A program made the position numbers and the translations under genes. The notes under the pieces are model-generated. The model made no database searches and had not been told where the DNA came from. It worked only from the letters and a program-made list of their open reading frames with translations. A DNA stretch of 64,000 bases from Mesodorylaimus sp. YZB2_4. Taxonomy: Eukaryota > Nematoda > Enoplea > Dorylaimida > Dorylaimidae. The stretch covers positions 248,001 through 312,000 of the forward strand of contig JASANH010000938.1 of NCBI GenBank assembly GCA_030248295.1, read 5' to 3'. Positions 49,401 to 60,000 of the stretch are shown one piece after another. Numbering within the stretch: the first letter of the stretch is position 1; every line of letters starts with the position of its first letter.

Positions 49401-49799
49401 CGTTGAGCAAAGAAATCCTGTCATTCCTTCTCAACGTGCCCGTCTATTTTGGTGGCATAGAACGTAAGTGCTGGTCTGGGGTTTGGACTGGAGGATGTGC
49501 AGAGGACTGCCATTCCAGATAGAGCCGCATAAATTGTGCTGATTCCGTGGTGTCAGACAGTGCTATCCGACCCCACCCTCTGCCCCGTGTATAACCAGAC
49601 GAGCCAGAGGCCACTTCCGGCGAAGAACACCTTTTCTAGCTTATTGCCTTTCTTTTTAGCATCAGAAAAGAACCAGGAACTGCCGACGAGCTCGTTCAAG
49701 GGTTGTTTGCGTGACGTGAGCATTAACGATATGCCAGTCAGCTGGTACGCGTCGGCCATCCGCAAGCGAGCCGTCATCAATGGCTGTCCGCTACTGTAA
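29764..49799 (+). CDS. Laminin subunit alpha (alpha1/2 type, full length)
   Basis: Largest chain of the basement-membrane laminin trimer. Fifty-three exons from ATG 29764 to TAA 49799 total 10,236 nt, or 3,411 residues, with consistent phases throughout. Order: signal peptide ([14 protein letters not shown]); a His/Tyr-rich extension; LN domain ([14 protein letters not shown] ... [14 protein letters not shown] ... [14 protein letters not shown]); LE repeats; L4a; many LE repeats; L4b; further LE; coiled coil; LG1-LG3; a linker; LG4-LG5 ending AVINGCPLL. Two L4 modules plus an LN domain mark the alpha1/2 class (Drosophila wing blister, vertebrate LAMA1/2) rather than the alpha3/5 class. Most introns are 50-80 bp. 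The exceptions are 30101-30994, 31611-33785, 36182-38785 and 47611-48103. The blocks are listed below. Exon joins were checked by phase only. Confidence 0.95.
31611..33785. other. Large laminin intron 4
   Basis: A 2.2 kb intron in a gene whose introns are mostly under 80 bp. On the minus strand a 202-codon open frame (32808-32200) overlaps two others. It contains a short signal-peptide-like start ([14 protein letters not shown], near 32421) followed by a good donor, but no convincing continuation. I do not call a gene. Confidence 0.4.
37191..37765 (-). CDS. Candidate nested antisense gene, coiled-coil protein
   Basis: Two exons (37765-37728 and 37638-37191) on the strand opposite to laminin join in phase to 161 residues. 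The 89-bp intron has a GTTCGT donor and a strongly pyrimidine-rich acceptor ending GCAACAG. The product starts [20 protein letters not shown], has a Tyr/His-rich part and a basic stretch ([10 protein letters not shown]), and ends with a long charged helix ([19 protein letters not shown] ... [17 protein letters not shown] ... [13 protein letters not shown]) with coiled-coil spacing. The 154-codon open frame is the longest unexplained one in the intron. A TATTTAAA box lies 67 bp upstream of the ATG. No family is recognised, so a chance frame remains possible. Confidence 0.4.
37832..37839 (-). promoter_or_regulatory. TATA-like box (TATTTAAA) of the nested candidate gene
   Basis: Read on the minus strand, TATTTAAA sits 67 bp before the candidate ATG, which would place a start site about 30-40 bp upstream of the ATG. 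It supports, but does not prove, a promoter inside the laminin intron. Confidence 0.35.
42661..44867 (+). other. Laminin alpha block: coiled-coil long arm
   Basis: Seven exons (42661-43192, 43253-43568, 43698-43861, 43940-44060, 44178-44382, 44437-44610, 44713-44867) encode heptad-rich, mostly cysteine-free sequence that should assemble with beta and gamma chains. It starts [17 protein letters not shown]. The acceptor at 43939 (ACAACGAG) is weak but is the only one that keeps the frame. Confidence 0.8.
44924..47219 (+). other. Laminin alpha block: LG1-LG3 with a polybasic site
   Basis: Nine exons encode three laminin-G beta-sandwiches (ends near [24 protein letters not shown], and [13 protein letters not shown]). 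LG3 contains four consecutive arginines encoded at 46598-46609 ([11 protein letters not shown]), a candidate furin-type cleavage site. Mammalian alpha2 is known to be cut in LG3. Confidence 0.85.
47419..48254 (+). other. Laminin alpha block: acidic and Thr/Pro-rich linker between LG3 and LG4
   Basis: Exons 47419-47610 and 48104-48195 encode an acidic stretch ([18 protein letters not shown]) and then a Thr/Pro-rich stretch ([18 protein letters not shown]). They are separated by a 493-bp intron with a GTTGTG donor. Such linkers are flexible and often O-glycosylated. Confidence 0.8.
48255..49799 (+). other. Laminin alpha block: LG4-LG5
   Basis: Exons 48255-48361, 48440-48951, 49012-49148, 49232-49463 and 49660-49799 encode the last two LG modules ([17 protein letters not shown] ... 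[28 protein letters not shown]). In other animals this pair binds dystroglycan and heparin. The stop is TAA. Confidence 0.88.
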
Positions 49800-50469
49800 T
49801 GCCCGTACTTACAATTAGTGAGTCGATGTCTCGTTTATCCGTCTTTCCCTGGTAGCTCATGGAGACAATGATCGTAATGGTGCGAGTGTTTAGTTGTTAT
49901 TTATCAGCTATTTTATTCGATCATAGCGAATCGTGTGATTTATCCTTGTGTGCATTATTTACTCCTAATTAGTGGGTCGTGATTTGAAGATACTTTGGTT
50001 CGATCAGGTCATCGGTGCGTGCATGCTGGTGTGCTGGCTTAGGACTGCTCACGTGTCGTAACCATCACTTGTTCATGTCAAGTAATCTATATCGCTGATA
50101 AAACAAGAAGTAAGCTAGCGTGCTAGCTCCGACTGCTACTGCTCACATGGTACCGGTCCTGTATGGCTGGTTCAAGTCTAGACCGCACTGCAGAAGGACT
50201 TGACAGAACTTGTACTGTAGTGTATCGATCGTGGCTGGGAGGCCCCCTTACCTTGCGGAGCCTCCTTTGCTATCTGGTATGCCATGCCCCTTTCCTACAG
50301 CCCATAATGTAAGAAGCTATGCACAAGCAACTGTAGTTTAATAAAGTGAAGGGACCTCTCAAAAGAGACAGGTGCATCTAAATCCTTCTAAAGTATAGAA
50401 ATGAAAATGCACATATATGCGAAAGAGTCCGAAATTGTGGTCGGACATACTGTAAGACACGTGGTATGT
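49800..50469. other. Laminin 3' UTR region and convergent spacer
   Basis: The 670 bp between the laminin stop and the stop of the next, convergent gene. A canonical AATAAA lies at 50340-50345 (+) and is the best candidate laminin polyadenylation signal, implying a 3' UTR of about 550 bp. No coding sequence was seen. Confidence 0.5.
50340..50345 (+). terminator. Candidate polyadenylation signal AATAAA (laminin alpha)
   Basis: Canonical hexamer about 540 bp after the laminin stop codon and before the convergent gene's stop. No cleavage site can be assigned. Confidence 0.35.
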
Positions 50470-51562
50470 CTAGTATTCATGAGCTTCAATAATGTGGTCG
50501 CTCTTGCACTGGTCGGGCCAGTTGTTCCAGTCTCCGCCAGCACGTTTGTACAGCATTTTGGCGGACTGGGCCATGGCTCCGGCCAACTTCTTGGCTTGTT
50601 CGAAACCTGTCTCCTGGCATTTGTTCACGATATCCGTCTTGCGGCAATTCAGGCGGCAGTTGACGAATTTGCAGCCGGATTCCAGTACGTCACTGGGAGG
50701 GGGCACGTGCTCAGTTGGGTTCTGTAAAATGTCAAGCGTCGGAGTGACTCCAAGAACAGGGAAAAGCAGACTTACGGCCTCACGCTGGGCAATGAACTCC
50801 TTCAATTTGGCGGCGAATGGGGTGCACTTGGTTTGGCACGTTTCCGACGGTTGTTTGTTCGCATCGACCAAACAGCCAATGCTCGACTTGAAGTCTACAC
50901 AATAATCCATTGTATTGTTAGGCAGATGATTCAAGAAGCGATGCACGCCTTACCAGCATCGCATCCTAACTTGAACAAGCCCAAGAATTTCTTGACGCCT
51001 TCGCGTTTCGGCGATTCTGGGCATGCATTGACGCAAGTTTCGCCCTCAGTGGCGATCCTGCGGGTACATAAGGAAGCTGGTGGTGAGGTGAGCTACAGAG
51101 CGAGAATTTTTAATGCCTTACGTGCAGAGCTTGGTCCAAGTCTCAGAATTGCCGGCGGCTGGGACAGAGGCTGTGCCGGCAATGTAGCTCTTGATGAATT
51201 CACGGATCTTGGTGCGGCCTTCAGGAGTGGTCACTGAAAGGTAAGGATAGCATTCATGGTCTGCTTGAAAGAAGCCAACGAGTCGAGCGTGGCTTACTGT
51301 GGTCGGGGAGCAAGTGAGCAAACTGTTGTTCAGATTCCATTTTGGTCTTGATGCTTTCCCTGCATTGGGTCAAACATGGGTCCATTCTGCAAAGTAAGCA
51401 GTGTCTGTTTTGGTTGTGCTTAGTGGAGTGGCTGAGGACTTACTCATGGTGGTCAGCGAAGGCGGTACAAAGAGCTGAAAACAAGAGGCGGGGCTAGGAC
51501 ATCAGCGCAAGTGTGGCCGGCACATGGTTCTTACCAGCCAACAGGAACAGAATGGCTTTCAT
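50470..51562 (-). CDS. Secreted cysteine-rich protein with repeated CxxxC motifs
   Basis: Seven exons (51562-51535, 51474-51444, 51386-51298, 51233-51122, 51057-50954, 50894-50776, 50721-50470) give 244 residues. The signal peptide MKAILFLLAALCTAFA is followed by four CxxxC pairs (CLTQC, CVNAC, CQTKC and CRLNC), with single cysteines between (KLC, LGCD, IGC, SGC, KC, QC). This spacing, as two related halves, recalls secreted nematode cysteine-rich domains of the CPG4 or DUF19 kind, but I cannot assign it to either. No transmembrane segment and no catalytic motif. The C-terminus is hydrophilic (WPDQCKSDHIIEAHEY). Small first exons and clean phases support a functional gene, probably encoding an abundant extracellular protein. 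Confidence 0.72.
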
Positions 51563-52917
51563 TTTCGGAGCGTGAACTGGACTGGGTGTCCTGAACAATA
51601 CCGAGAGAATTAGCTTCTGCTATCTGCCGTCTCCCAAAGGAAAACTGATTCGACCAGGATTCGACGAGGCATTTTATAGGCGAACTGAACTGCCGAGAAT
51701 TCGGCGTCCCGGGCCGCATGTTAGCCGCCTGGTTTAGCTGTCGGACAAAGTACAAGAAGTGATAAATGGAATGCTGGGTGTTTAGGCACGTGGATATCGC
51801 ATTGCCCCAACGTGCGTCCAACGTTGTTTATTAGTTTCCAGGGTGCAGCAGATGCTTATACCTATCACGCTTGATAACAACGCTGAGGAAAAGTCTGGAA
51901 GAAGCCCGTGTTTGTGTATTGCCCAGGATAAAGATCGCTTTGCAAAATGGCTTTGAAGGCTACAACATCTGTTTTTTACTTGTTTCTTGATCAGACATTG
52001 GCAGGGTGAAGAATTCGATACAGGGGAATCTGTATTGAGAGTGCACGTGGAATTTCTCCAAGCTGGGCACTAAGATAGCTACTGCTAGGAGAATATGATG
52101 AAGATTTGACACAGTTTACTGTACCCAGAGTGCAAAAAACATGCAGTGTTTTGCTAGACCTAGCTTGTACCTTTCTGTGATCAGTGAAACGTGCAAAGCG
52201 GGCCAGAAACAAAGTGTTCCCAGCCATTTCTAGCTGCATTGCATTTCTGGCATTTTTGCAACAGCGCCTCGTTTGCGAAGCCTAAAATGGCGCCATTGCC
52301 AGGTACCAGGCACAGACGAGAAAATCTAGCATTTGTGACCGAATATTCTCGAACTCAGGCTACTCTTTGTGGCACTCCTTTCGCGTAAACATAAGCTAAA
52401 CCAGCATGCTTATGATTGATGACCAGCAGGTGAGGTCTGGCTGCTTTGGTCTCCCTCGAGGCGGCTCGCAGTCTCAAAAGAACAGGCGTAGGCAAGGTAC
52501 GGGAGCCTGTGTTTCGTCCCTATCTGGGACGGGTAACTGAATTTGCAGCCATTAATTCGGCTCTGGCGTCATAGGAAACCTGATAATGCACAGTTAATCA
52601 TCGGCCCGGGAGAAGGCACCCCAGTGCAAAACAGCAATTCTGGCTTGTTTGCTTATAGATAATGCTGGAAACAGCTAAAAAGGTTCAAGCATTTTGCTTG
52701 GAAAGATTAATCATAGAAGCAGTGGGGTGATTGGAGGACGAGCCGAGCATGCAAAATTGCAACTTGAGAAGCGTCTGGGGGTTACGTGAAAAGTATTATT
52801 ATTCTGGCAAGCTATGACCAGTGATGGCCTGAACAAGGATAATAGACGATCGCTATTTCATACTCTATGCGAACACACAACAACCTTTTTCCACGCAGAA
52901 CATCTTGGAAACTTGAA
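51563..52917. other. Intergenic DNA
   Basis: 5' flank of the cysteine-rich gene and 3' flank of the RFamide gene. No conserved coding was seen. A 96-codon minus-strand frame at 51821-51531 overlaps the first exon of the cysteine-rich gene in another frame. Confidence 0.5.
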
Positions 52918-53160
52918 TTATCCAAATCTGAGCGGTCTGGGTCGTTTCATCTTCTCATCGTCCACCAGATAAGCTGTCTTCTGCTGCCGGGCGGGAGCGG
53001 GCTCGAAATTGCTGTACATTAAAGATGGGACGAAGGACATATAGACCGAGTTCTGTTCGGCGATTCGCCGTTGAAACGGCGCCATCTGCACACCAGCGTT
53101 GGCTTGTGTGGACAGGATAAGACAGGCCAAGACGGACAAGAATAGTGCTCGAGTGACCAT
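52918..53160 (-). CDS. RFamide neuropeptide precursor (FLP-21/sNPF-like, PRPLRFamide)
   Basis: A single 243-nt coding exon encodes 80 residues. Signal peptide: MVTRALFLSVLACLILSTQANA. The spacer contains no further RF-Gly motif. The last residues are DDEKMKRPRPLRFG followed directly by TAA. Cleavage after the dibasic KR and amidation at the terminal glycine would release PRPLRFamide. C. elegans FLP-21, a ligand of the neuropeptide-Y-like receptor NPR-1, ends in the same PRPLRFamide, and arthropod sNPFs share the -LRFamide end (established knowledge). A spliced 5' UTR is likely: a GTAAGT donor at 53213-53208 and a TTTTAG acceptor at about 53165, just before the ATG. The peptide would be a secreted neuromodulator. 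One copy only, at the extreme C-terminus. Confidence 0.82.
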   Translation of the reverse strand: MVTRALFLSVLACLILSTQANAGVQMAPFQRRIAEQNSVYMSFVPSLMYSNFEPAPARQQKTAYLVDDEKMKRPRPLRFG

Positions 53161-53917
53161 GTCTAAAAGTGAGCAGCCATTGTGGGCACGTGTCGAGGCA
53201 GGCACAGACTACTTACTTAGGCCTCGACTGAAACACGTCCACGCCGATACGAGAATGACCTGGCCGTGTGAGCACGTTCGCCAAGGCGACGAGATTATTA
53301 AAGTTTTTGAGCAAGCGAATACGAGTAGGCGAATAAAAAAGAGCAATCGCGAACTCGGTCGGTGACAATGAGTTAATGATGGCTGACTTGTGAGGGATGT
53401 GCCCATGTTCGGCCATGCCCACTAAATGACGCAGGCTCTACGCACGGGAACAAATCGAGTTAAACTCATAAAAGACCCCCATCATGTTAACTCGTTGAAG
53501 AAAAACAGATCCAATTAGTACTAGATCTCGAGTTGATGACTCAAACTAAACTAGTTCCAAGCAGTAAACATTTTTATTTTAGACCCTGATAAGGAGCATG
53601 CTGTTACAGGCTTGGATGAGTTATGGCGTTGTTGAGACTTCATTTCTAATCTGCGACTTGTACCCCGGAAAAACATGCCTGCAACAGCGGGCTGACTATG
53701 TGACCATACATCACATGAACTTTCGAATTTAAAAATGCGGGTTGAGGTTGATGCTCAGGCGTTTTGGTGCGCATGACAAAGAAGGCGCGAAAGCGCAGCT
53801 GGCTGGCTGGCAGCTCGAGAAGCGGGCCACACTGTTTTATAGGCGCCCACTAAGCCGTACTGTATAATTTTTGTAAAAAAAAGTTCTTTTTAATGATACA
53901 TATATCGTTTTTTAACA
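53161..53917. other. Divergent spacer between the RFamide gene and PRIM2
   Basis: Holds the 5' exon and promoter of the RFamide gene (-) and the promoter of PRIM2 (+). No conserved coding sequence was seen. AT-rich just before the PRIM2 ATG. Confidence 0.5.
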
Positions 53918-56788
53918 ATGGAGATTGATTCTGTGACAGCAAAACCATCGTTCAAAAGCGGTAATATTCCAAATGATGCCGCAGATGATCCAGCAAACAT
54001 TTGGGCGCATCACAACGTCCAGTTTTACCTGTTTCCACCTCAAGAAACGGCTACGTTGACCGAATTACGAAAACTGGCCGCTATGAGGCAGAAAGGTAAG
54101 TATGTACAGGCCTAGTGTTGAGAGGGGAGATGAAGCCTATAACCTATGTCCTAGGCAAAGCACCCTCTTGGTTGATTGAATTGTTTTGCGAAGATCGCAG
54201 CCCGTCCCTTATACCTGCAGTTGCGAAATTCGGAATGAAACATTCCAAACTGAATGCAAACAAGAAATTTATTGGAAAAATGTTTGAAAATCTGCAATTT
54301 TCGTAACCGTAACTTTTCTTTAGAGATCGTAATCGCCGTAAGACTTAGAGAGATTTGAGAGACTTTGAGATTTGCTTTTTGTGGTTTTTTGGATGCCAGT
54401 CGAGAACTGCGTGATAAATTTTTAGCCCAGCAAACGAGATAGACCGGTCATTCCACTAAAGTTTTTTCATGATTTAGCTGGTTTTGGATATCAAATCCTA
54501 GTCGTGAAGTAGTTATTCTAGCAAAGTGTAGGGGTCGGCACGAGTAACCAGGGAAGGGTGACCAAACAATGGCTAACACAAATATGGACCCTAGATTCAT
54601 AAAAGGGACGGCTCCATATTGTTCCTTTGATCCTTCTTCATACTAGTTTAGGAAAGAAAGGGCCTTATTCAAAACGGGATGTCCAATGTTGTCCTTTGTT
54701 GATTGACGTAAAAGTTTCTTTGAAAAAAAGGGCTGTACTTAAATGGCAATGCGCACTTTACCCATTTTAAAAATAGCTCCGAATAAGGTCTATTTCTTGC
54801 CTGTTACTTCCTGCTATACATATGCCGTTTTCCGACCTCTAATAAGTGTCTGGTAGGCTTAATTATGAGTCTCTGCGGATATGCTCTTGGAAGTTTGTGT
54901 CCTGAAGTCCACCCTCCTCTCAAATTCTTTATTCGACCTTTCAGTTCTGAGCACGGTCGAATCAGTTGGCCTTCGCTTTTCGAAGCATTCCAGTGATTAT
55001 CAACGTGAGCTCGAGTTTTCTCTCCGCCAGGTCGAGTTCAAAGTTGCAATTACTCCCATGGTAACTTATGTGAGCGTATTGTCGCTATTGACCTTGTCTA
55101 CATTACTTTTGTTCTTTTTAGAGCAATGCCGTTGACGCGAAAAATGGCAAAAATGTGGACAAAGAAAGGGAAAAAGAACTTATTCAACACAGGCGTGCGG
55201 ATTATTTATCGCATTTTATTCTTCGATTAGCGTATTCTGGAAGGTAAAATAGCAGAGAGCATCTGCACTATTATACTGCAGATATATGTATCATTTATGA
55301 TTCAGCTCCGACCTGCGGCAATGGTTCATTCAACAAGAAGTCGATCTTTTTCGATTTCGATTCGCCAGCGAATCTGTGGGAAGCGTGAAATGTTTCCTGC
55401 ACTTGTATGGGATACCAACAGAACTCGTAAGTCGGAAGTCTTTAGTTCGAATTGTTCAGGGTGCACTTTCTGCACGCCATTGTTTATAGGTTCCAGCAGA
55501 TTCGGCAGAATACCAAGAGATAGAACCGATCATGAAACAACTATTCCCTGTTCGTACTCCACCATCTGGCAGCGAAGAGCCGGACAACAAGACTGAGGTT
55601 TTCAAGGTTAGTAGCCAAGATTTATTCTCAGTAAGCTGGGAGGCTGAGGTTTATTTGTAGGTCCATTTCGCTGAAGCAACAGAATTAGTTAGAAATCGTA
55701 AAGTCTTTCTCCGTCGAGGCTACGCGTATGTTCCATATCGTGAGTTGACTTCTGTCGTGGTTGGTCGATTCAGATCGAATTTATCTCGTGCGCTCGCGGT
55801 AAGTGTATTTTCTTTGCTTCAGTAGGCACTCTGTATCTACCCCTTTTCAGGCTGTGTCCAAACACGCAAACGTGATCCAAGATGATATTCGCCTTCAATC
55901 GATCTTGAAATCTACTGTTGGTACTGCGACAGTGGCCCCATCTGAATCAACGAATAACGCATCGGCACCCATCACTGCTGACATGATTGGAACAGTAAGT
56001 AGACGTTGCAGAGACAAAAGCTAGCATAAAAGTGCCCACTATACTGTATGTAGTTATCGACCGAATCATTCCCGCCTTGCATGCGAATGGCTTACAAGCA
56101 TCTGCACACCAAACATCACCTTCGCCATCAAGGCCGTATGCAGCTGGGCTTGTTCTTCAAATCGATCGGGCTGTCATTGGAGGAATCGCTAAAGCTGTGG
56201 AAGAAAGAGTTCTCCCCAGTCGTTGATTCAGATAAGGTAAGACTTAAAAGAACTTATGTATGCTGGATTCTGTTGCATTTCTGTTTCAGTTTGAAAAGCA
56301 ATACGCTTATAATATTCGACACAATTACGGAAAAGAAGGGAAGCGTGTTGAGTATTCCGCTTACAATTGCATGAAAATCGTGAATTTACCTGCGCCAGGT
56401 CCCGGCGATTGTCACGGTATGACGTACTGTAGGATGCTCTGTGTCTCACGTAGACACTAACTTTATGTAGGCTGTCCGTTCAAAACTATGGACTCGAAGG
56501 TTCTCCGACAACAGCTGGAAAACTGGGGCGTTCCCAGTGAACATCACGATACAGTAAGAATTCGTACCTCACGTTTTCGCATCGTTTTATTCCAATATGT
56601 TGCAGGTGATCGCATTGTCCGACTCGAATCAGTACGACAGAGCGTGTTCGCGAACGTTCGAATTCCAGCATGGTCTGCCCGAAGGGACTCTGAATCGATT
56701 GATTTCGCATCCGAACGAATATTTCGAAGAAAGTCGCAGAGTGCGTTTTGGACACAAGAGCGAAGACCATAGTCAGGCCATTTTCTAG
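53918..56788 (+). CDS. PRIM2: DNA primase large subunit
   Basis: Iron-sulphur subunit of primase-polymerase alpha, which starts RNA-DNA primers at replication origins and on Okazaki fragments. Eleven exons (53918-54095, 54945-55060, 55122-55243, 55306-55426, 55490-55606, 55661-55798, 55851-55994, 56054-56236, 56290-56416, 56471-56553, 56606-56788) give 503 residues, near the human 509. Signatures: [62 protein letters not shown], then the C-terminal domain [20 protein letters not shown] and [40 protein letters not shown]. All four cluster cysteines are present (in PPCMR, NCMK, GCPF and RACSR). The first intron is long (849 bp) and otherwise empty. Exon 2 is extended to the donor at 55061 to keep the phase. 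Confidence 0.93.
54096..54944. other. PRIM2 intron 1
   Basis: An 849-bp intron, long for this window. It contains one 63-codon frame without family features and nothing else recognised. Confidence 0.6.
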
Positions 56789-57057
56789 GGACCCTACTTG
56801 TAGACGTTTCACATTTTTACGTTTTACGCACTTTTTATGCTCATCTTTTCTGAAATACTGGATGTTTCCTCAAAACTCAACGCATAAATTTTTCATTCAA
56901 AACTTTTCAAAAAAACGAATTTCAGTCAGTCAGACCCACATTTACGGTTACAGGAAAAAAGAACAACGCAAAACTTCCACCAAACGTATGTCCAATGTAA
57001 GTACTCACTATTTCCTACATAGGCCAAAATAATCAATGATCATTTACACTATTCCGT

Positions 57058-60000
57058 TCACTGAGCTTCATTCACATGCTTTCCCATACACGACCGAGCT
57101 ACGCTTTCGAATAACCTAAATCGAGCTAACGATCACATTGCATCTTGACCCAAATACTTTAAACATTACTTTTCAATTTCTGGCGCGCAACGCACAAACT
57201 GGTGCGACCAAAACTTGTAAAACGGGTTTTTGATTAGTTCGATAAATGTAATTAGCAGCCCCCACGGATGAGGGCGCAAAGCTACCAAACGCTCAAATAA
57301 AATCCTAAAGAGCAATTATATTGAGCGTAAAAAGCGGGCCGTGGGTAGCGATAGATCTGGATCATTTTTAGGGGGGTTCGGGATGAGAAGTTTTTACTTC
57401 CTGTCTTTTGTGTGTGAGCCTATTTTTCTCACTGAACCACACTGTTCAGTCATACAGCTTTTTTGAAACTTCTATTTTACAGAGCTGCTACAGACTGACG
57501 AATCAGTTGGGTACCTTCCAGCCTGCCTGGCGTGCTGGCTCATTTATGCAGAATCCCGATGCCTAATCGTCTGGATTGGGATCCCGACCTATCCCTAGGC
57601 AGGGCCTAGCAGCAGACAGACGCTGTAGAGCGACCTGCTGCTAGGCCCATCCTCCCTTCACCACTTTCTAGGCTTACCTCGTGATCTGTTCCTGGATAGC
57701 CGGGAAATTGGCCTCGGCGAACAAGTACAACAATGTACAACTAAAGTAATGCGTGTGGCTGTTGGGATAACGCAACTGGTTGGCAATAGCGTTGAAGAAC
57801 AAGTATCGACCTGAAACGAGGCACTCGTCCGTGCACGCACTCCTCGCACTGCTCGCCTACCTTCCGTGTCCAAGTCCACTGCTAAATTCTGGAAGATGTC
57901 CATGTGCGCCGTGTGGGCGATGGTGGCGATGCTGGGTCGCTGTTCCTTCGTCTGGATGGCCTGTATGGCTTGCACTCCCACGTACAGCACTACGGCATTC
58001 ATCAACGGCACGTTGTACTTTTGGCCCGGCTCGTTGGAAACTTGCAATTTGCTCCTCAATTCTGACAGGAAACTTACAGGCGCTCTATTGGCCAAATATG
58101 AATCCAACTCCGTTTTTAAACTGGCCGGCGTGATCAACGAGCTCAGAGTGACGTTAAGACGGGGCGACGTGTTGATTTCGGGCAACTGGTCCACTTTCAG
58201 ATTCTGCATGAACGGGTCCGGCAGACGCATGTTGCGCGGGTAGGCCGACAGAACCAGGTTTCGCAACTGCACGCAGTTCGGGGGTATCACTTCGCACAGG
58301 ATGTAATGGTAATCGCACAATAGTTCCGGGAAGTCGTGTAGCAATACCAGCAGGATACGCAGCGTGCCCTTATAGACCAACGTGACCGGCTTCTGGAACT
58401 CGATGTTTCGCAGGAACGGTGCCAAAAACATCAGATGCTCCTGGATCAACTGTGCGTACAACGGCCATCCCTTCTGGCCCGGCGTTTGCACCAAAACACG
58501 ACCCATGAATGCCCGATGGCCCACGATATCCAACCAAGCGAATGTAAAACCAGGCGCCTTGCGAGGTTGAATCACGTGCAACGTATTGCTGACAGGAAAA
58601 GGGTCGGTTTCAGGCGGGCATCCCGAATAGCATAAACCATAACAACGCTTACCAGAACACTTGAAGAATGTAAACGCTGGCCTGTTCCGGCATATCGGGT
58701 CCAGTCAATTCCAAGAACAGCATGATCAGAATTCGATGGTAGGGCAGTTGATGGAACTCGTGACGCCTCACTTCGTGATCTTGCAGCAAAACGCCCGCGA
58801 TGATGCCCAGGACCTGCAAGTACAGTAACACGTACAGTCCGGGCGAACCCCGATCCAATCAGTCTACGTACCTTGCTGCACAAACTGACTTTCGTATTGT
58901 ACTGTTGTCCATCACCCGAGTGCTTGACCAACAACGCGATCAAACGGACGTACGCGTCCAACGTGTGGAAGCAACGAGTGCGCACGATATTGTGGTTGGC
59001 CGTTGGTTCGCCCAACGCTCGATAGCAAAGATCCACGCACATTTCCGTACAAAGGCGGAAAAAGCGAGAAATCAAATCGTCCGATTTGAGAATTCCATTC
59101 ATGTGCATCTAAAATTCGAGACGCTGATTAATCTAACGAACAATCACAGCAGCTAATCTCACCTTTTCCACAATGGCCGAAAATGCTTTCGACGGATCTC
59201 TAGCCGCGGCCGGAGTATGATGCATATTGACCCACTCCCGTAAAATAACTTCAGTCTTTTCTTGCAGCCCAGTTGGGTCATCGCCAGCGTATTCACGTCC
59301 TGGCGTAATTGCCGATTCCAACTGAGCTGGGAAAGTACGCTGGCCGATAGTGGCAGCTGGTCCGCCCAATTGCGCGCCCATACCAAATCCTATCATCGAG
59401 CCGCCAGCAGAAACAGCTAAAGCATAAACACAGATGTGACCCATGTTAGCCGTACCGACTGCTAAGACTGGTCTTACAGCTCATGACACCCATTCCAGAG
59501 CTGGCGAAGGACTGTTGCTGTTGCTGCTGCTGCAACTGATTAACTGGCGGTCCAATACCCGAAATACCGCCAAGATCGAACGACGCTCCAAAGTCTGAAC
59601 CAATACGATTCGTCGAAGAAGAGAAGACACTGTCGGCAGTCTGGGTTCTCAGCATATCCAACAGGGTCGAACCATGTCTGAAACGAAAACCATATCGGTC
59701 AACCACAAATCAACAGACCGAAAACAATGCACATACCCTTCAGTCGACGCCCTGGCATTCGTGATTCGAGAAGAGAGCACTTCGATCGTATTCGACAAGT
59801 CCGTTTCGCTTAAAATAGCGCCACCACGTTCTTCTATGAAATACAAACGAATCAGTTGCTGAGCGAAATTGACCGCCTGATAATTAAGTCCGCTTTCCAT
59901 TGAATTGGCCAACTGCAAATCGTAGGTGACCATATTGACCAACTGCGAGCGTATCAACAAATCCACTGCTTCCAAGTTGAAGCGATAAGCTTGGCGACAA

